A stretch of 64,000 nt of DNA from Epilithonimonas bovis DSM 19482 (GTDB lineage: Bacteria > Bacteroidota > Bacteroidia > Flavobacteriales > Weeksellaceae), in the NCBI RefSeq assembly GCF_900108115.1, contig NZ_FTPU01000013.1, positions 28,124-92,123 of the forward strand. Reading direction: 5' to 3'. The notes under the pieces are model-generated. The model ran no database searches. It worked only from the letters and a program-made list of their open reading frames with translations, and had not been told where the DNA came from. Below, in pieces: positions 32,945 to 41,774 of the stretch. Both the position numbers and the translations under genes were made by a program. The number at the start of each line of letters is the position of its first letter. The first letter of the stretch is position 1.

Positions 32945-32975
32945 CAAAGATAGTCATTAATGACTATATACGCAA
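32945..32975 (-). promoter_or_regulatory. Array promoter with palindromic operator
   Basis: On the minus strand TTG (973-975), a 20-bp spacer and TATCTTTG (945-952) form a full Bacteroidota promoter. The spacer and -7 box are covered by a perfect 18-bp palindrome, ATAGTCATTAATGACTAT (32950-32967), which should block the promoter when bound. Transcription would begin about 12-18 bp before the ATG at 32927. Confidence 0.75.
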
Positions 32976-32979
32976 GTTT

Positions 32980-33168
32980 TTATTTACATTTTTTTAAAGA
33001 AATTTCAACATTTAATTTAGTAAGAATATCCTCGATTTCTGCGACTTTTTTAAGTAATAAAGTTTTATCTCTTGTTGATGTATCTTGGCGTTTTTCTCTA
33101 ATTTTTGCAAGTTCACCAGGAGATATATTTTCCAAAAATTTATATAGTTCTTTTTTCTCTTTCTGCAT
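32980..33168 (-). CDS. Small charged protein downstream of the recombinase
   Basis: A 62-residue charged helical protein (LYKFLENISPGELAKIREKR; KTLLLKKVAEIEDILTKL). It follows the recombinase by 3 bp and ends 5 bp before the array promoter. Unknown family; it could be an accessory or regulatory partner of the recombinase, or the repressor that binds the palindrome, but nothing proves this. Confidence 0.5.
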   Translation of the reverse strand: MQKEKKELYKFLENISPGELAKIREKRQDTSTRDKTLLLKKVAEIEDILTKLNVEISLKKCK

Positions 33169-33171
33169 TTT

Positions 33172-33777
33172 TTATTTATTGATTGACATTTGTTTTATCT
33201 CTTCGTTTGTGTGATTATCTAGAATTTTAGCATATCTGTAAAATGTTGCTCTTGTTAATCCCAGAGGTTTATAAATTTCTTCGGGAGTTTTCGAACTGTC
33301 TTTATATACTGACCGCATTATTAAAAGCTTAGCAATTGTTTCTTTTGTATAACCTTTTGGCCTCCCTCCAGTTCTGCCTCTTGCTCTTGCAGATTGCAAG
33401 CCTGCGTTTGTTCTCTCCTTTATTAGTTCTCTTTCGTATTCAGCCAAAGAAGCCATTATATTGAGAAAAAGCCTACCGCTCGATGTGGATGTATCAACCC
33501 CATCAGAAATACCTTTGATAACTACGCCTTTTTCACTCAAACTCAAGACCAGGTCAATAATATTTTTTAAACTTCTTCCAAGTCTGTCCAATCTCCAAAC
33601 AAATAATATGTCGTCTTTTCTCAAATGAGTAATCATTTTGTCAAGTTCTGGACGGTTCTTAGTTGATCCCGAAATTTTTTCTTGAAATATTTTTTCGCAA
33701 CCTGCCTTCTCTAACGCTTCGATTTGCAAACTTAAATTTTGGTCTTTGGTTGATACTCTTGCATATCCAAATTTCAT
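33172..33777 (-). CDS. Serine recombinase (resolvase/invertase)
   Basis: A 201-residue small serine recombinase. The catalytic Ser9 lies in YARVSTKDQN; other active-site segments are VWRLDRLGRSLKNII and SSGRLFLNIMASLAEYERELI. The C-terminus is a Hin-type helix-turn-helix (GLTRATFYRYAK). It resolves multimers or inverts DNA at short dyad sites. It stands beside the par genes, where a multimer-resolution role is natural, and also beside the small-gene array. Confidence 0.9.
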   Translation of the reverse strand: MKFGYARVSTKDQNLSLQIEALEKAGCEKIFQEKISGSTKNRPELDKMITHLRKDDILFVWRLDRLGRSLKNIIDLVLSLSEKGVVIKGISDGVDTSTSSGRLFLNIMASLAEYERELIKERTNAGLQSARARGRTGGRPKGYTKETIAKLLIMRSVYKDSSKTPEEIYKPLGLTRATFYRYAKILDNHTNEEIKQMSINK

Positions 33778-34089
33778 ACTTTGTTACATTAAACTCATAA
33801 AATGTAAATTTATGAAACTTTGTTTAATGATACGAGTTTTTGAGAAAATAAAACAAACAAAATAAGTGGCCGAATTTGACCACTTAAAAAATCTCATTAA
33901 TCCACCGTTTTACAGGTATATATAATTATATAACTAAATATTTATATATTTATATAAATAAATCCATTTTATAAATCGACTCATAGTCGATAAGTAAACA
34001 ATAAAGAACGAATTTTAAAAAACTTCGTAATAAATTATAATATATAAATCTATAATTATATATTTGCATAAATATATAATTATATAAAC
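33778..34089 (+). promoter_or_regulatory. AT-rich partition-site candidate upstream of parA
   Basis: No gene. The stretch carries repeated TATATAATTATATAA-type units (near 33919, 34053 and 34074), inverted repeats AAGTGG/CCACTT (33864-33885), ATCGACT/AGTCGAT (33975-33991) and ACGAA/TTCGT (34008-34028), and a TATATTTG -7 box at 34059-34066 before parA. Similar AT repeats follow parA. This is what a centromere-like site and autoregulated par promoter would look like. Confidence 0.5.
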
Positions 34090-34680
34090 ATGGCAAAAGT
34101 AATTCTTACTACACATCAAAAGGGAGGTGTTGGAAAAAGCACTATCACTTACAATCTTGCAGAAAACCTTAAAAACTCTGCTAAAGTATGTCTTGTGGAT
34201 ATGGATTCACAGGGTTCATTATTACACCTTTCAGAACTCTCAACAATTCCAATTTTTTCTGGATCTGAATTGAAAAAAATCATCAATTCTGATTTTGATT
34301 TTGTTTTTATAGATACACCGCCTTATCTTAATGAAAGTATTTCAGAATTATGCGAAATCGCTGATGTAATTGTTATACCAACAAAAGCCGGCATTTTAGA
34401 CTTGTTGGCCATCAAATCAACTATTGATATTGTTAAGCAAGCAAATAGCGAAAAGAAAGCCTTAGTTGTTTTTAATATGGTAAAACCAAAAACTACACTA
34501 ACAGACGAAATAAAAAAACAATTGCAGGAATACGAAATTAAAGTTTCAAAAAATATGTTGTCAGATTTGGTAGCTTTCTCTCGATCAGTAGTCCTTGGTG
34601 GAGTTGAAGAATCTAATAATGCCCAAAAGCAAATTGACAATCTTACAAAGGAAATTTTGACACTATCAATAAATAATTAA
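34090..34680 (+). CDS. parA: ParA-family partition ATPase
   Basis: A 196-residue ATPase with deviant Walker A KGGVGKST (residues 11-18), a VDMDSQGS motif and DFVFIDTPP. It lacks an N-terminal helix-turn-helix, as in type Ib ParA proteins that work with a small ribbon-helix-helix partner. It would move plasmid copies to daughter cells. Upstream and downstream AT repeats suggest autoregulation. The gene fits an element that can live as a plasmid. Confidence 0.85.
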   Translation: MAKVILTTHQKGGVGKSTITYNLAENLKNSAKVCLVDMDSQGSLLHLSELSTIPIFSGSELKKIINSDFDFVFIDTPPYLNESISELCEIADVIVIPTKAGILDLLAIKSTIDIVKQANSEKKALVVFNMVKPKTTLTDEIKKQLQEYEIKVSKNMLSDLVAFSRSVVLGGVEESNNAQKQIDNLTKEILTLSINN

Positions 34681-34734
34681 TTATTTATATATTTATAAAA
34701 AAATATAAATATATAATTATATAAATATATAATA
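34681..34734 (+). promoter_or_regulatory. AT repeats between parA and its partner gene
   Basis: Alternating A and T units including ATATATAATTATATAAATA fill the 54-bp gap and resemble those just before parA. They probably bind the small partner protein. Confidence 0.45.
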
Positions 34735-34956
34735 ATGGCTAAACAAGATCTATCTGCATTAATTGGAAAAGCAAAGGAAACAAAAATTAATACTCCTATA
34801 CAAAAAGTTATCCCTATAAAAGAGAAAAAGTCAGAAAAAATATTTTCTCTCTACATCGAACAGGAAAAATTAAAGCGTTTAAAGATGTTGTCTGTAGAAC
34901 AAAACAAGTCTCTAAAAGATTTAATAAATGATGCAATTGACAAAACTTATTTTTAA
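34735..34956 (+). CDS. Small ParG-like partition partner
   Basis: A 73-residue basic protein. Its C-terminal half (FSLYIEQEKLKRLKMLSVEQ, then NKSLKDLINDAIDK) reads as a ribbon-helix-helix domain; the N-terminal part is a flexible basic arm. Size and place after a type Ib parA match ParG- or omega-like centromere-binding proteins. Confidence 0.65.
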   Translation: MAKQDLSALIGKAKETKINTPIQKVIPIKEKKSEKIFSLYIEQEKLKRLKMLSVEQNKSLKDLINDAIDKTYF

Positions 34957-34975
34957 TCTTTTGCAAATTAAAAAA

Positions 34976-35005
34976 AAAGCTTCATTTTGTTTAAAATGAA
35001 GCTTT
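34976..35005. terminator. Strong two-way terminator between par and ssb
   Basis: AAAGCTTCATTTT and AAAATGAAGCTTT form a perfect 13-bp stem with a 4-base loop between the convergent par and ssb genes, with an A run on the left and T-rich DNA on the right. Confidence 0.8.
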
Positions 35006-35023
35006 ACTAATTAGATTGTAATT

Positions 35024-35362
35024 TTATTTATTAGGGTTTGAGAGAAGTACTATTTCTTCTACCCTAATTTCTGTTACGGACTTTTTTTGATCGTCTTTAT
35101 CATCGTAATTTCTATAAATTATCTTTCCCTCTATCGCAATCTCTTGACCTTTAACAACATATTTTTGCAATATTTCTGCGGTCTTCCCAAAAGCAATTAA
35201 ATTGTGCCATTGAGTCTCCTCAACTTTTTCATTTTGCGAATTCGTATAGAAATCACTTGTGGCCATCGAGACGGATGCCTTTACATTTCCATTCTCGAAG
35301 GTGAATGTTTCTACCTCTTTTCCTGTTCTTCCAATTAGAGTTACTTTGTTTCTTAGTGACAT
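35024..35362 (-). CDS. ssb: Single-stranded DNA-binding protein
   Basis: A 112-residue OB-fold protein (NKVTLIGRTGKEVETFTFEN; TQWHNLIAFGKTAEILQKYV; GQEIAIEGKIIYRNYDD). It is shorter than chromosomal SSB and lacks the acidic C-terminal tip that recruits other proteins. Element-borne SSBs cover the single strand during transfer. It follows the giant primase-methylase-helicase gene by 24 bp and closes that leftward operon. Confidence 0.9.
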   Translation of the reverse strand: MSLRNKVTLIGRTGKEVETFTFENGNVKASVSMATSDFYTNSQNEKVEETQWHNLIAFGKTAEILQKYVVKGQEIAIEGKIIYRNYDDKDDQKKSVTEIRVEEIVLLSNPNK

Positions 35363-35386
35363 AATCTTAAAATTTGAAATTAATGT

Positions 35387-38300
35387 TTATCTTTTTCGTT
35401 TATAATCTGTATTTAAAATTTGCTCTTCTAAAATGAGTTCTGCTTTCTGAGTTTTAAACAAATGTTCATTTTCTTTCGACCTCTCGAGTAAAAGATCCAG
35501 ACTTTCATTTTCTCGTTGTAGTTCTTGTTTTTCCAGCCTGTATAGTTCTATCAGTTCTGCTCTTTCTTCAGGTAGATTATCTAATCTTGCATCCAGTTCA
35601 GATATTTTGTCTTCTGTAATTTTAGTTTGCTTTTCTATTTCTGCAATATTTACCCCTTTCCCCTCAAGATCAACAATAACCTTATGTACTTCTTCTTTAG
35701 CCAAATCAATGTGTTTTTGATATGTCGGTAACTGGTTTTTCCAATAGTCTGCATTTGCGGTTCCATCATTTGAAAATCCTTCAATTCTATTATAAGTTTC
35801 TTGGGCTTTTTTAACACCCTCGTTAACTTTAATAAAATCATTATACTTTCTAAGAACAAAAGCTGAATCTGCAAGAAATTTATTTTTTTCAGCTTCGATT
35901 TTTTTCTTTAAAACCTCAATTTCGATATTCGCTCTTGTTTCAGGATTAGTGATAATAGCTGTTTTAAGTTCTGAAGTATTAATATCAGATATATCTAAAA
36001 CATCTGCTCCTTTTTTCATTGCTTCCAAATATCTAGCTTGCTTAGCCTGTAATTTTTGTAACATAAAAACATCAATACTATCATTGGTCAACATGAAATT
36101 CATCCGTACATTTTCGTTTTCATTTCCTTGCCTCCAGGAGCGCCCTTCAACTTGTCTCAATGAAGTGAAATTGTAAGGCAATGATAGCAGATAAGTGTCT
36201 GTTGTTTTTTCTTGTAAGTTCATTCCTTCCTGAATCGCTTCACTTCCGATAACCACTTTAATTTTCCCCAAATTAAAATCATCCTGAATTTTCAATCGGT
36301 TAGGTTTAGTAGTTGCTCCGGTTATTATTCCCACTTCTTCCGGCTTAAATCCTACCTCTTTAATTAAATATTCTTTCAGTTTAGGAAATTCTGCAACAGC
36401 TAACTCGGAATAAATAATTTGTCCACCTTCTGGAATATCTTTTTTGTTTTGCCTTATCAGATCCATTGTCTGCTTTAGCTTTGGTGAATTGTTCACAAAC
36501 TCTTTTACAGTTGGAGTTTTTCCGTCATAAAAAGGAGACAGATATGGTGAAATCGCAATGAGCCGGGCGTTAAGAATATGAGTGAGAATCGCTCCTTTTG
36601 CTGTTTCACTGAAACTTTCATTCAACAAATCATATTGCTCTTTGGTAAAATCATTTTGTTCGACTTTATACTCTTTATTGATTTTGGTCGGACGAACCAA
36701 TTCCGGATTATCTTCTTCTCCCTTTATATCAATGAATTCAGATAATAACTGCTGGAATAAAGTGTTATTTTTAAATCTTCGGACGTTGGCTTTGAATTTC
36801 ACATCACCTTTGGCATCAATTTCCATATCGCTATCCGCTTCCATAAAAGTTTCAAAGAAAGTATTGACATTGAAATAGCCTTTTTCTTCTAATCTTTTAT
36901 TGGCAATTAATGAAAGAATTGAGTAATATTCTAAAGGTTTGTTGGTAAAAGGCGTGGCAGAAAGTAAAGTGATGTTTCTACCATCATGTTTATCCTGAAT
37001 GTACTGAGCTGCCATCCATGTGTTAATTCCCAGTTTTGAGGTCTGTTGATTTTGATTTCTAAAATCTGATGCAAATCTTCGGTCTTCAATTTTTACTTTT
37101 CCAACAATATGATTAGCGTTGTGAACTTCATCAAAAGTCAAATGGTCGAATCCAAAATCTTCCCAATCGTAGATTTTTCCACGCTTCATTTTTCCTTCAA
37201 TCTCTTTTTCCTTCTGCAATTCAATTTGGGTATCTCTCTCAGTATTAGTAACGCTTTTAAGTTCACTTGCAGAAATGTAATTAAACTTTGAAGCTAAATC
37301 TTCTGTAATTTCTTTTGAGAAACCTATGTTATTGAATCCTTCATAAGTTACCAAGGTAATTTCTCCGTCTTTATTATCGAATTTTGAGAGATCATAATCT
37401 TTTCCAAGATTCCCTAAAACATTAACTCTTGCATTGGGAATCGTTTCAAAAATTGTATCTACCCATTGTTTTAAAATGCTTTCATTTGGAACTGCGATTA
37501 GCGGTCTTTTGGCGTTTCCACGTTCCATTGCTTCATGCATTGAAAGAATTCCTGAAAGTGTTTTTCCAAAGCCGACTTCGTGGGCTAAAAGTCCAACTCC
37601 TTTGGTAGTCTGTCGTCCGATTCCTGCTTTTTGCACTTCTGTCAACTTCAATTCTTTTCCCTTAAAATTTTGATGAATCTTAGAAAAAAGAGGGAATTTT
37701 GAATAATCCGGAACATGGATATTATTGTAATTCTCATTAAATTCCTTTATGAAACGATTTCTTAAATCTTCTGGCAGCTCTTCCCTAATAAATTTACTGA
37801 ACAAATCGTTAGCAGCTGCTTTTCTTCGCTCGCGTACTAAGGCATTTCTTTCTTTATCGCTTCCTGTAACTGATTCGTTATCGACAAATCCTTTCACTTC
37901 CCAAGAAGAGGATCCCTGAAAAGCTTCATAAGGAAGAGTGCTCACAAAATCTTTAAACTTTTCTGCAAGATTGTATTCTACTAATTGTTTTGAATATCCC
38001 TTAGTAAATTGATTGTAAAATTCTTTCTCAACTTGTCCTAAGTCAAACTTATGTATAAATTCATGATTCGGGCTGATGATTATTTCTTCAAGAGATTTTG
38101 GTTTAGGAAGTACGCTTTCAAGTAAAGATTTTTGTTTTTCGTATTGATTCGATAATCCTCCAACAGCATTCTTATCAACGAAATCTGTTTCTAACTGTTT
38201 TAGTTTTGCATAAATATTTCCTTCGGCATAATAGAAATCGTGAACCCAATTTCCTTCAATATAGTTTGCAAAATCAGCGTGTTTTCCATGATTATTTAAC

Positions 38301-40999
38301 GTACCATCATAATTCGTGTCTCGGAAGGCACTGATTTGTTCTTGCGAAATATCAGTACTGTTCTGTAATGCAGTATTTACTACTTCATCCTGTTTGGTAA
38401 ATTGATATTTAAGAATGCCTTTCTTAATTTCGGGCTTTTCCTGTATTTTATATTCAGCATTTTTATCGTTCTGGGATTCCAGAATTTTATCCGCTTTTTG
38501 ACTGATTTGCTCACAATCTTCCGGAGTGAATTGGGGTTTTCCATCATTAAGTTGCGATTGAATTTTTTCGTATTTTTTGATTTCTCTCTGCACGGCAGGA
38601 GATTTAAATTTTATTTGTTCCAGAGTGGAAATTACCTGGTTAACTTTTTCTTGAGTTTGTGAAATACTGATTCCTGCCTCTTCTTTAGGTAGATTTATCT
38701 CTGGTGAAACGGCTTTTTTTGTTTCTTGAGTTTTTGGGAGGTTAACTTCATCAGCGGAATTCCATAACCCTTCAAATAGGTTTCCAATTTTTTCCGTTTC
38801 CTTCCGATTTTCAAGCTGTTCAATTTTTGCAAGAGCATCATCAAGATTCCCCTTTACATATTGTTCCAGACGGCCAAATCTATTTGTTTTTTCATTGATT
38901 TCACCAAGAACCTTTTCTGGATTTTTTATGAAATAGTCTGAAATATTCTGAGCAACTTTCTGTTGAGACTTTCTAAGAATTATAATATCGGTTCCGACTT
39001 GTGTTCCGGAAAACGCTCCGGCAGGTAGACGGTAAGCTTTTTCTATTTCACCGTGATCCAATTTCTTTTGTCGGTTGAGCCAACTGGAAGGAAGTACCAT
39101 GGCCAATGTTCCACCTTCCTTCAATACATCTAAACTTCGTTTAACAAAATAATCTTCGTACTTTGTAATTTTAGTTTCTTCCCCTAATCCCTTATAGAGC
39201 CCCCTATGCTCGCCATAAGGAGGGTTTCCAATCACTATATCATATTTATTTTTATAGTCATTTGGTTTGGTTTTAACGCCATTTTCATCTATAAATTCGG
39301 TTTCAAAAGACCGAAGATTAATATTGGCTTCGGGATGTAGTATTTTCGCAATTTTGGCAGTGGTTTCGTTTATTTCAAATCCTGTTACATAAGTTTTAGA
39401 ATCAAGTCCCTTTATTGCATGGAGGAAATTTCCGGTACCAATGCTTGGTTCCAGCACGTTTAAGCTTTTGTGATTTTTGAAATTATCTTTTATAAGGTTT
39501 CGGACTGCATCAACAATTGTTGTATCCGTATAATATTCATCTAAGATTCCTCTGCCTTCTTTTGCTGTTCCGCCGGATTTATACTGATTACAGATGTCTT
39601 TTAATTCCTCCGTTATTCTAAAACTTTGAAAAAGCTGAACAGATTGATCTTCACCCACGAATGTGATTTCGGATACTATTTTATGAATATCCTCATTCGT
39701 TATTTTATTTCCATGATGCTTTAAAATCAAAGCATCCAACACAGCATTATTAGTAGAATTTTCTAATATTCGTCCGCCCAGGGAATGTTGTTCTCTTTGG
39801 CTCTTTCCAACATCTTGCGATTGTGGGTTGTCATCAGATCTTCTTCCTGATTCTCCGGTTCCTGAATCGCTCCACTTTGCGCCTGCAAGTCCATTTCCAG
39901 CATTATGGCTGCCCATTCTTTGTCCGCTTCCGTTATCTGTTGTTTGCTTGGATTGGCTTTTTTCGATAGGTTTTCCAAGGTGTTGTTGAGATGCTCCTGG
40001 TTCCACTTGCTTAGTTTCGGAAATTGTTCCGGATTGAGATGTATTGTTTTCATTTTCAGATGTTTTTTGTTGATTTAAATTAGTGTTTTTTTGTTGTATG
40101 TTAAGTTTGTTTTTGAGATAATCATTAAGATCATTATTTTGATTTTCAGAAATAGAATAAAAGGGTCGAATATCTTTAACATTTTTACCATTAAATGCTT
40201 GAAGTATTTTTTTTGTTGCAAGATTGCCACCTTTATCCCCATCTAAACAGACAAACATCTTGCCATCAAAATTCCCATAAATTGAAATAAAACGATCTAC
40301 ATTCGTAATAGAGTTAAGCGAAACCAAGGTTCTGTTATTCTGATTTCCACTAAGTTTTTGTAACTGTAAAAAAGACAGCATATCAGTCATTCCTTCAAAT
40401 ACAATAATTTCATTTTTTGAGCCTTTGATTTCTGAAATATCAGTTTTTCCAATTTTAATTTTGGCTAATGGATTTCTGATTTCAAAACCTCCAGAATGAT
40501 TTTCAAGTCCGATACCGAAATATTTTTTTCCGTTGTTTTCGTAATGAATCTGTCTTGTATTAGCCTGTAAAATTTCTTTTGAAATTCCACGATCATTAAA
40601 ATATGATAAGAGTTTATCATTGTTCGGAACTCCGGAATACTGGATTTTGATTTCGGAATAGGAATTATTTTCTTTTGTTTTAAATTCCTTTTTTCTTTCT
40701 GCAAAATCTTCACTTTTAGTTTGGTTTGTGAAATCGGCTAAGAAGTCTAAAGATTCTTTCCATGACTTATTTTCTAAAGTCATTACTGCTTTTAAAATTT
40801 GTCCTCCTTCATTAGCACTGAAACTAAAAAAACCCTTATCATTTACCGAAAATTTTTCATTTTCATTCTTAAAAAATAAATCACGCCCTTTTTTACCCTC
40901 GTATTTTACTTTGCCTTTCTGCTCAAGGTGAAGAAAATAATCAATCATCGAAACGCTACTGGTAATATTAGCAATTTCTTCATTTGTATACTTAGACAT
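35387..40999 (-). CDS. Primase/toprim - N6-methylase - SNF2-type helicase fusion
   Basis: A 1870-residue polyprotein-like enzyme. Residues about 1-95 resemble a CHC2-like primase start; a toprim domain follows (VFEGMTDMLSFL and CLDGDKGG, about 200-260). A polar linker spans about 300-410. A gamma-type N6-methylase has EPSIGTGNF and NPPY at 592-595. The C-terminal half is an SF2 helicase with Walker A GFGKT (1143-1147), DEVH (1290-1293), LLSATPF and a QVEGRSWRQG motif VI. Such fusions are known in Bacteroidota conjugative elements and probably prime, modify and protect incoming DNA. Confidence 0.85.
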   Translation of the reverse strand: MSKYTNEEIANITSSVSMIDYFLHLEQKGKVKYEGKKGRDLFFKNENEKFSVNDKGFFSFSANEGGQILKAVMTLENKSWKESLDFLADFTNQTKSEDFAERKKEFKTKENNSYSEIKIQYSGVPNNDKLLSYFNDRGISKEILQANTRQIHYENNGKKYFGIGLENHSGGFEIRNPLAKIKIGKTDISEIKGSKNEIIVFEGMTDMLSFLQLQKLSGNQNNRTLVSLNSITNVDRFISIYGNFDGKMFVCLDGDKGGNLATKKILQAFNGKNVKDIRPFYSISENQNNDLNDYLKNKLNIQQKNTNLNQQKTSENENNTSQSGTISETKQVEPGASQQHLGKPIEKSQSKQTTDNGSGQRMGSHNAGNGLAGAKWSDSGTGESGRRSDDNPQSQDVGKSQREQHSLGGRILENSTNNAVLDALILKHHGNKITNEDIHKIVSEITFVGEDQSVQLFQSFRITEELKDICNQYKSGGTAKEGRGILDEYYTDTTIVDAVRNLIKDNFKNHKSLNVLEPSIGTGNFLHAIKGLDSKTYVTGFEINETTAKIAKILHPEANINLRSFETEFIDENGVKTKPNDYKNKYDIVIGNPPYGEHRGLYKGLGEETKITKYEDYFVKRSLDVLKEGGTLAMVLPSSWLNRQKKLDHGEIEKAYRLPAGAFSGTQVGTDIIILRKSQQKVAQNISDYFIKNPEKVLGEINEKTNRFGRLEQYVKGNLDDALAKIEQLENRKETEKIGNLFEGLWNSADEVNLPKTQETKKAVSPEINLPKEEAGISISQTQEKVNQVISTLEQIKFKSPAVQREIKKYEKIQSQLNDGKPQFTPEDCEQISQKADKILESQNDKNAEYKIQEKPEIKKGILKYQFTKQDEVVNTALQNSTDISQEQISAFRDTNYDGTLNNHGKHADFANYIEGNWVHDFYYAEGNIYAKLKQLETDFVDKNAVGGLSNQYEKQKSLLESVLPKPKSLEEIIISPNHEFIHKFDLGQVEKEFYNQFTKGYSKQLVEYNLAEKFKDFVSTLPYEAFQGSSSWEVKGFVDNESVTGSDKERNALVRERRKAAANDLFSKFIREELPEDLRNRFIKEFNENYNNIHVPDYSKFPLFSKIHQNFKGKELKLTEVQKAGIGRQTTKGVGLLAHEVGFGKTLSGILSMHEAMERGNAKRPLIAVPNESILKQWVDTIFETIPNARVNVLGNLGKDYDLSKFDNKDGEITLVTYEGFNNIGFSKEITEDLASKFNYISASELKSVTNTERDTQIELQKEKEIEGKMKRGKIYDWEDFGFDHLTFDEVHNANHIVGKVKIEDRRFASDFRNQNQQTSKLGINTWMAAQYIQDKHDGRNITLLSATPFTNKPLEYYSILSLIANKRLEEKGYFNVNTFFETFMEADSDMEIDAKGDVKFKANVRRFKNNTLFQQLLSEFIDIKGEEDNPELVRPTKINKEYKVEQNDFTKEQYDLLNESFSETAKGAILTHILNARLIAISPYLSPFYDGKTPTVKEFVNNSPKLKQTMDLIRQNKKDIPEGGQIIYSELAVAEFPKLKEYLIKEVGFKPEEVGIITGATTKPNRLKIQDDFNLGKIKVVIGSEAIQEGMNLQEKTTDTYLLSLPYNFTSLRQVEGRSWRQGNENENVRMNFMLTNDSIDVFMLQKLQAKQARYLEAMKKGADVLDISDINTSELKTAIITNPETRANIEIEVLKKKIEAEKNKFLADSAFVLRKYNDFIKVNEGVKKAQETYNRIEGFSNDGTANADYWKNQLPTYQKHIDLAKEEVHKVIVDLEGKGVNIAEIEKQTKITEDKISELDARLDNLPEERAELIELYRLEKQELQRENESLDLLLERSKENEHLFKTQKAELILEEQILNTDYKRKR
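39763..40053 (-). CDS. Candidate overlapping gene in the linker of the fusion enzyme
   Basis: A 96-residue frame on the same strand as the giant gene but shifted by one base. It covers exactly the low-complexity linker (residues about 316-413 of the main protein). The alternative protein looks well composed (EADKEWAAIMLEMDLQAQSG; MLERAKENNIPWADEY), while the main frame there is Ser/Gln/Asn/Gly-rich. It may be an overprinted small gene or a once separate gene absorbed by the linker. No expression evidence is visible. Confidence 0.3.
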   Translation of the reverse strand: MKTIHLNPEQFPKLSKWNQEHLNNTLENLSKKANPSKQQITEADKEWAAIMLEMDLQAQSGAIQEPENQEEDLMTTHNRKMLERAKENNIPWADEY

Positions 41000-41010
41000 A
41001 GTTTAAGAGT

Positions 41011-41700
41011 TTAATGGAGTTTACCTTTAAGTGCGAAATCATTGAAATTGAACGTATCTTCAGCTTCTTCATCCATCTTGGATCTAGGAATTAACTGAAC
41101 CGACACAAAAACGTCAGTCTTTCGATTGTAAGAATCTATTCTTTCTAATCGTCCTTTATAATCATTTTCAATATTTTTATAAAGTGAATACGGAAGAATT
41201 GTATCCGTTTTATAAATATAAAATCGACTATAATTCCAAGGCGATTTAATTTCAAAACGCTGATATTCCTTACCAAAAAGAACAGTATCACTAAGATTTT
41301 TTCTATTTCTATAGTTCTTCAATGGCTCTTTTGTATAAATTGCCCCATCAGATTTGTTAAAAACAGATTTTGGTTTTTGCGACTTAAAAACGTCCGACAA
41401 AACAATTAGTCTGTTGTTTATTTGATCTTTAATACCAATATCATAATACAAAGAATCCTTAATAAAATATTTACCGGCATTCATCTCAGGAACTTGAAGA
41501 TCCGGAACAATTTCAATTATAGAATCACCTTTATAATTTAATTTGGAAACATGGAATGTCTTCATCGAATCCAGATTTTTTGAGGCAGCGAAGTAAACAT
41601 TAGAAATAATGTCGATGCCGCCTTTTTCAGCTTTAATTTCTTTTCTGCACGATATTGCAGAAAGAAAAACCAAGGATGCTATTAAAGATATTTTTTTCAT
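41011..41700 (-). CDS. Lipoprotein of unknown function
   Basis: A 229-residue lipoprotein with signal peptide and lipobox (LVFLSAISC). The mature part is beta-rich (PDLQVPEMNAGKYFIKDSLY; NYSRFYIYKTDTILPYSLYK) in the manner of LolA/GLPGLI-like periplasmic proteins. It lies between the RadC-domain gene and the primase-helicase gene, just after a hairpin. Confidence 0.6.
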   Translation of the reverse strand: MKKISLIASLVFLSAISCRKEIKAEKGGIDIISNVYFAASKNLDSMKTFHVSKLNYKGDSIIEIVPDLQVPEMNAGKYFIKDSLYYDIGIKDQINNRLIVLSDVFKSQKPKSVFNKSDGAIYTKEPLKNYRNRKNLSDTVLFGKEYQRFEIKSPWNYSRFYIYKTDTILPYSLYKNIENDYKGRLERIDSYNRKTDVFVSVQLIPRSKMDEEAEDTFNFNDFALKGKLH

Positions 41701-41716
41701 AAGCGTAAGATTAAAA

Positions 41717-41744
41717 AAGCGGTAATTCCGAAGTCTTACCGCTT
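41717..41744 (-). terminator. Terminator or attenuator after the RadC-domain gene
   Basis: On the minus strand AAGCGGTAA and TTACCGCTT form a perfect 9-bp stem with a 10-base loop and a following TTTTTAATC. It lies 30 bp after the large gene and only 16 bp before the lipoprotein start, so it may reduce rather than fully stop downstream transcription. Confidence 0.65.
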
Positions 41745-41774
41745 ACAACAATTAAAATTTAGATATGGGGTTCA

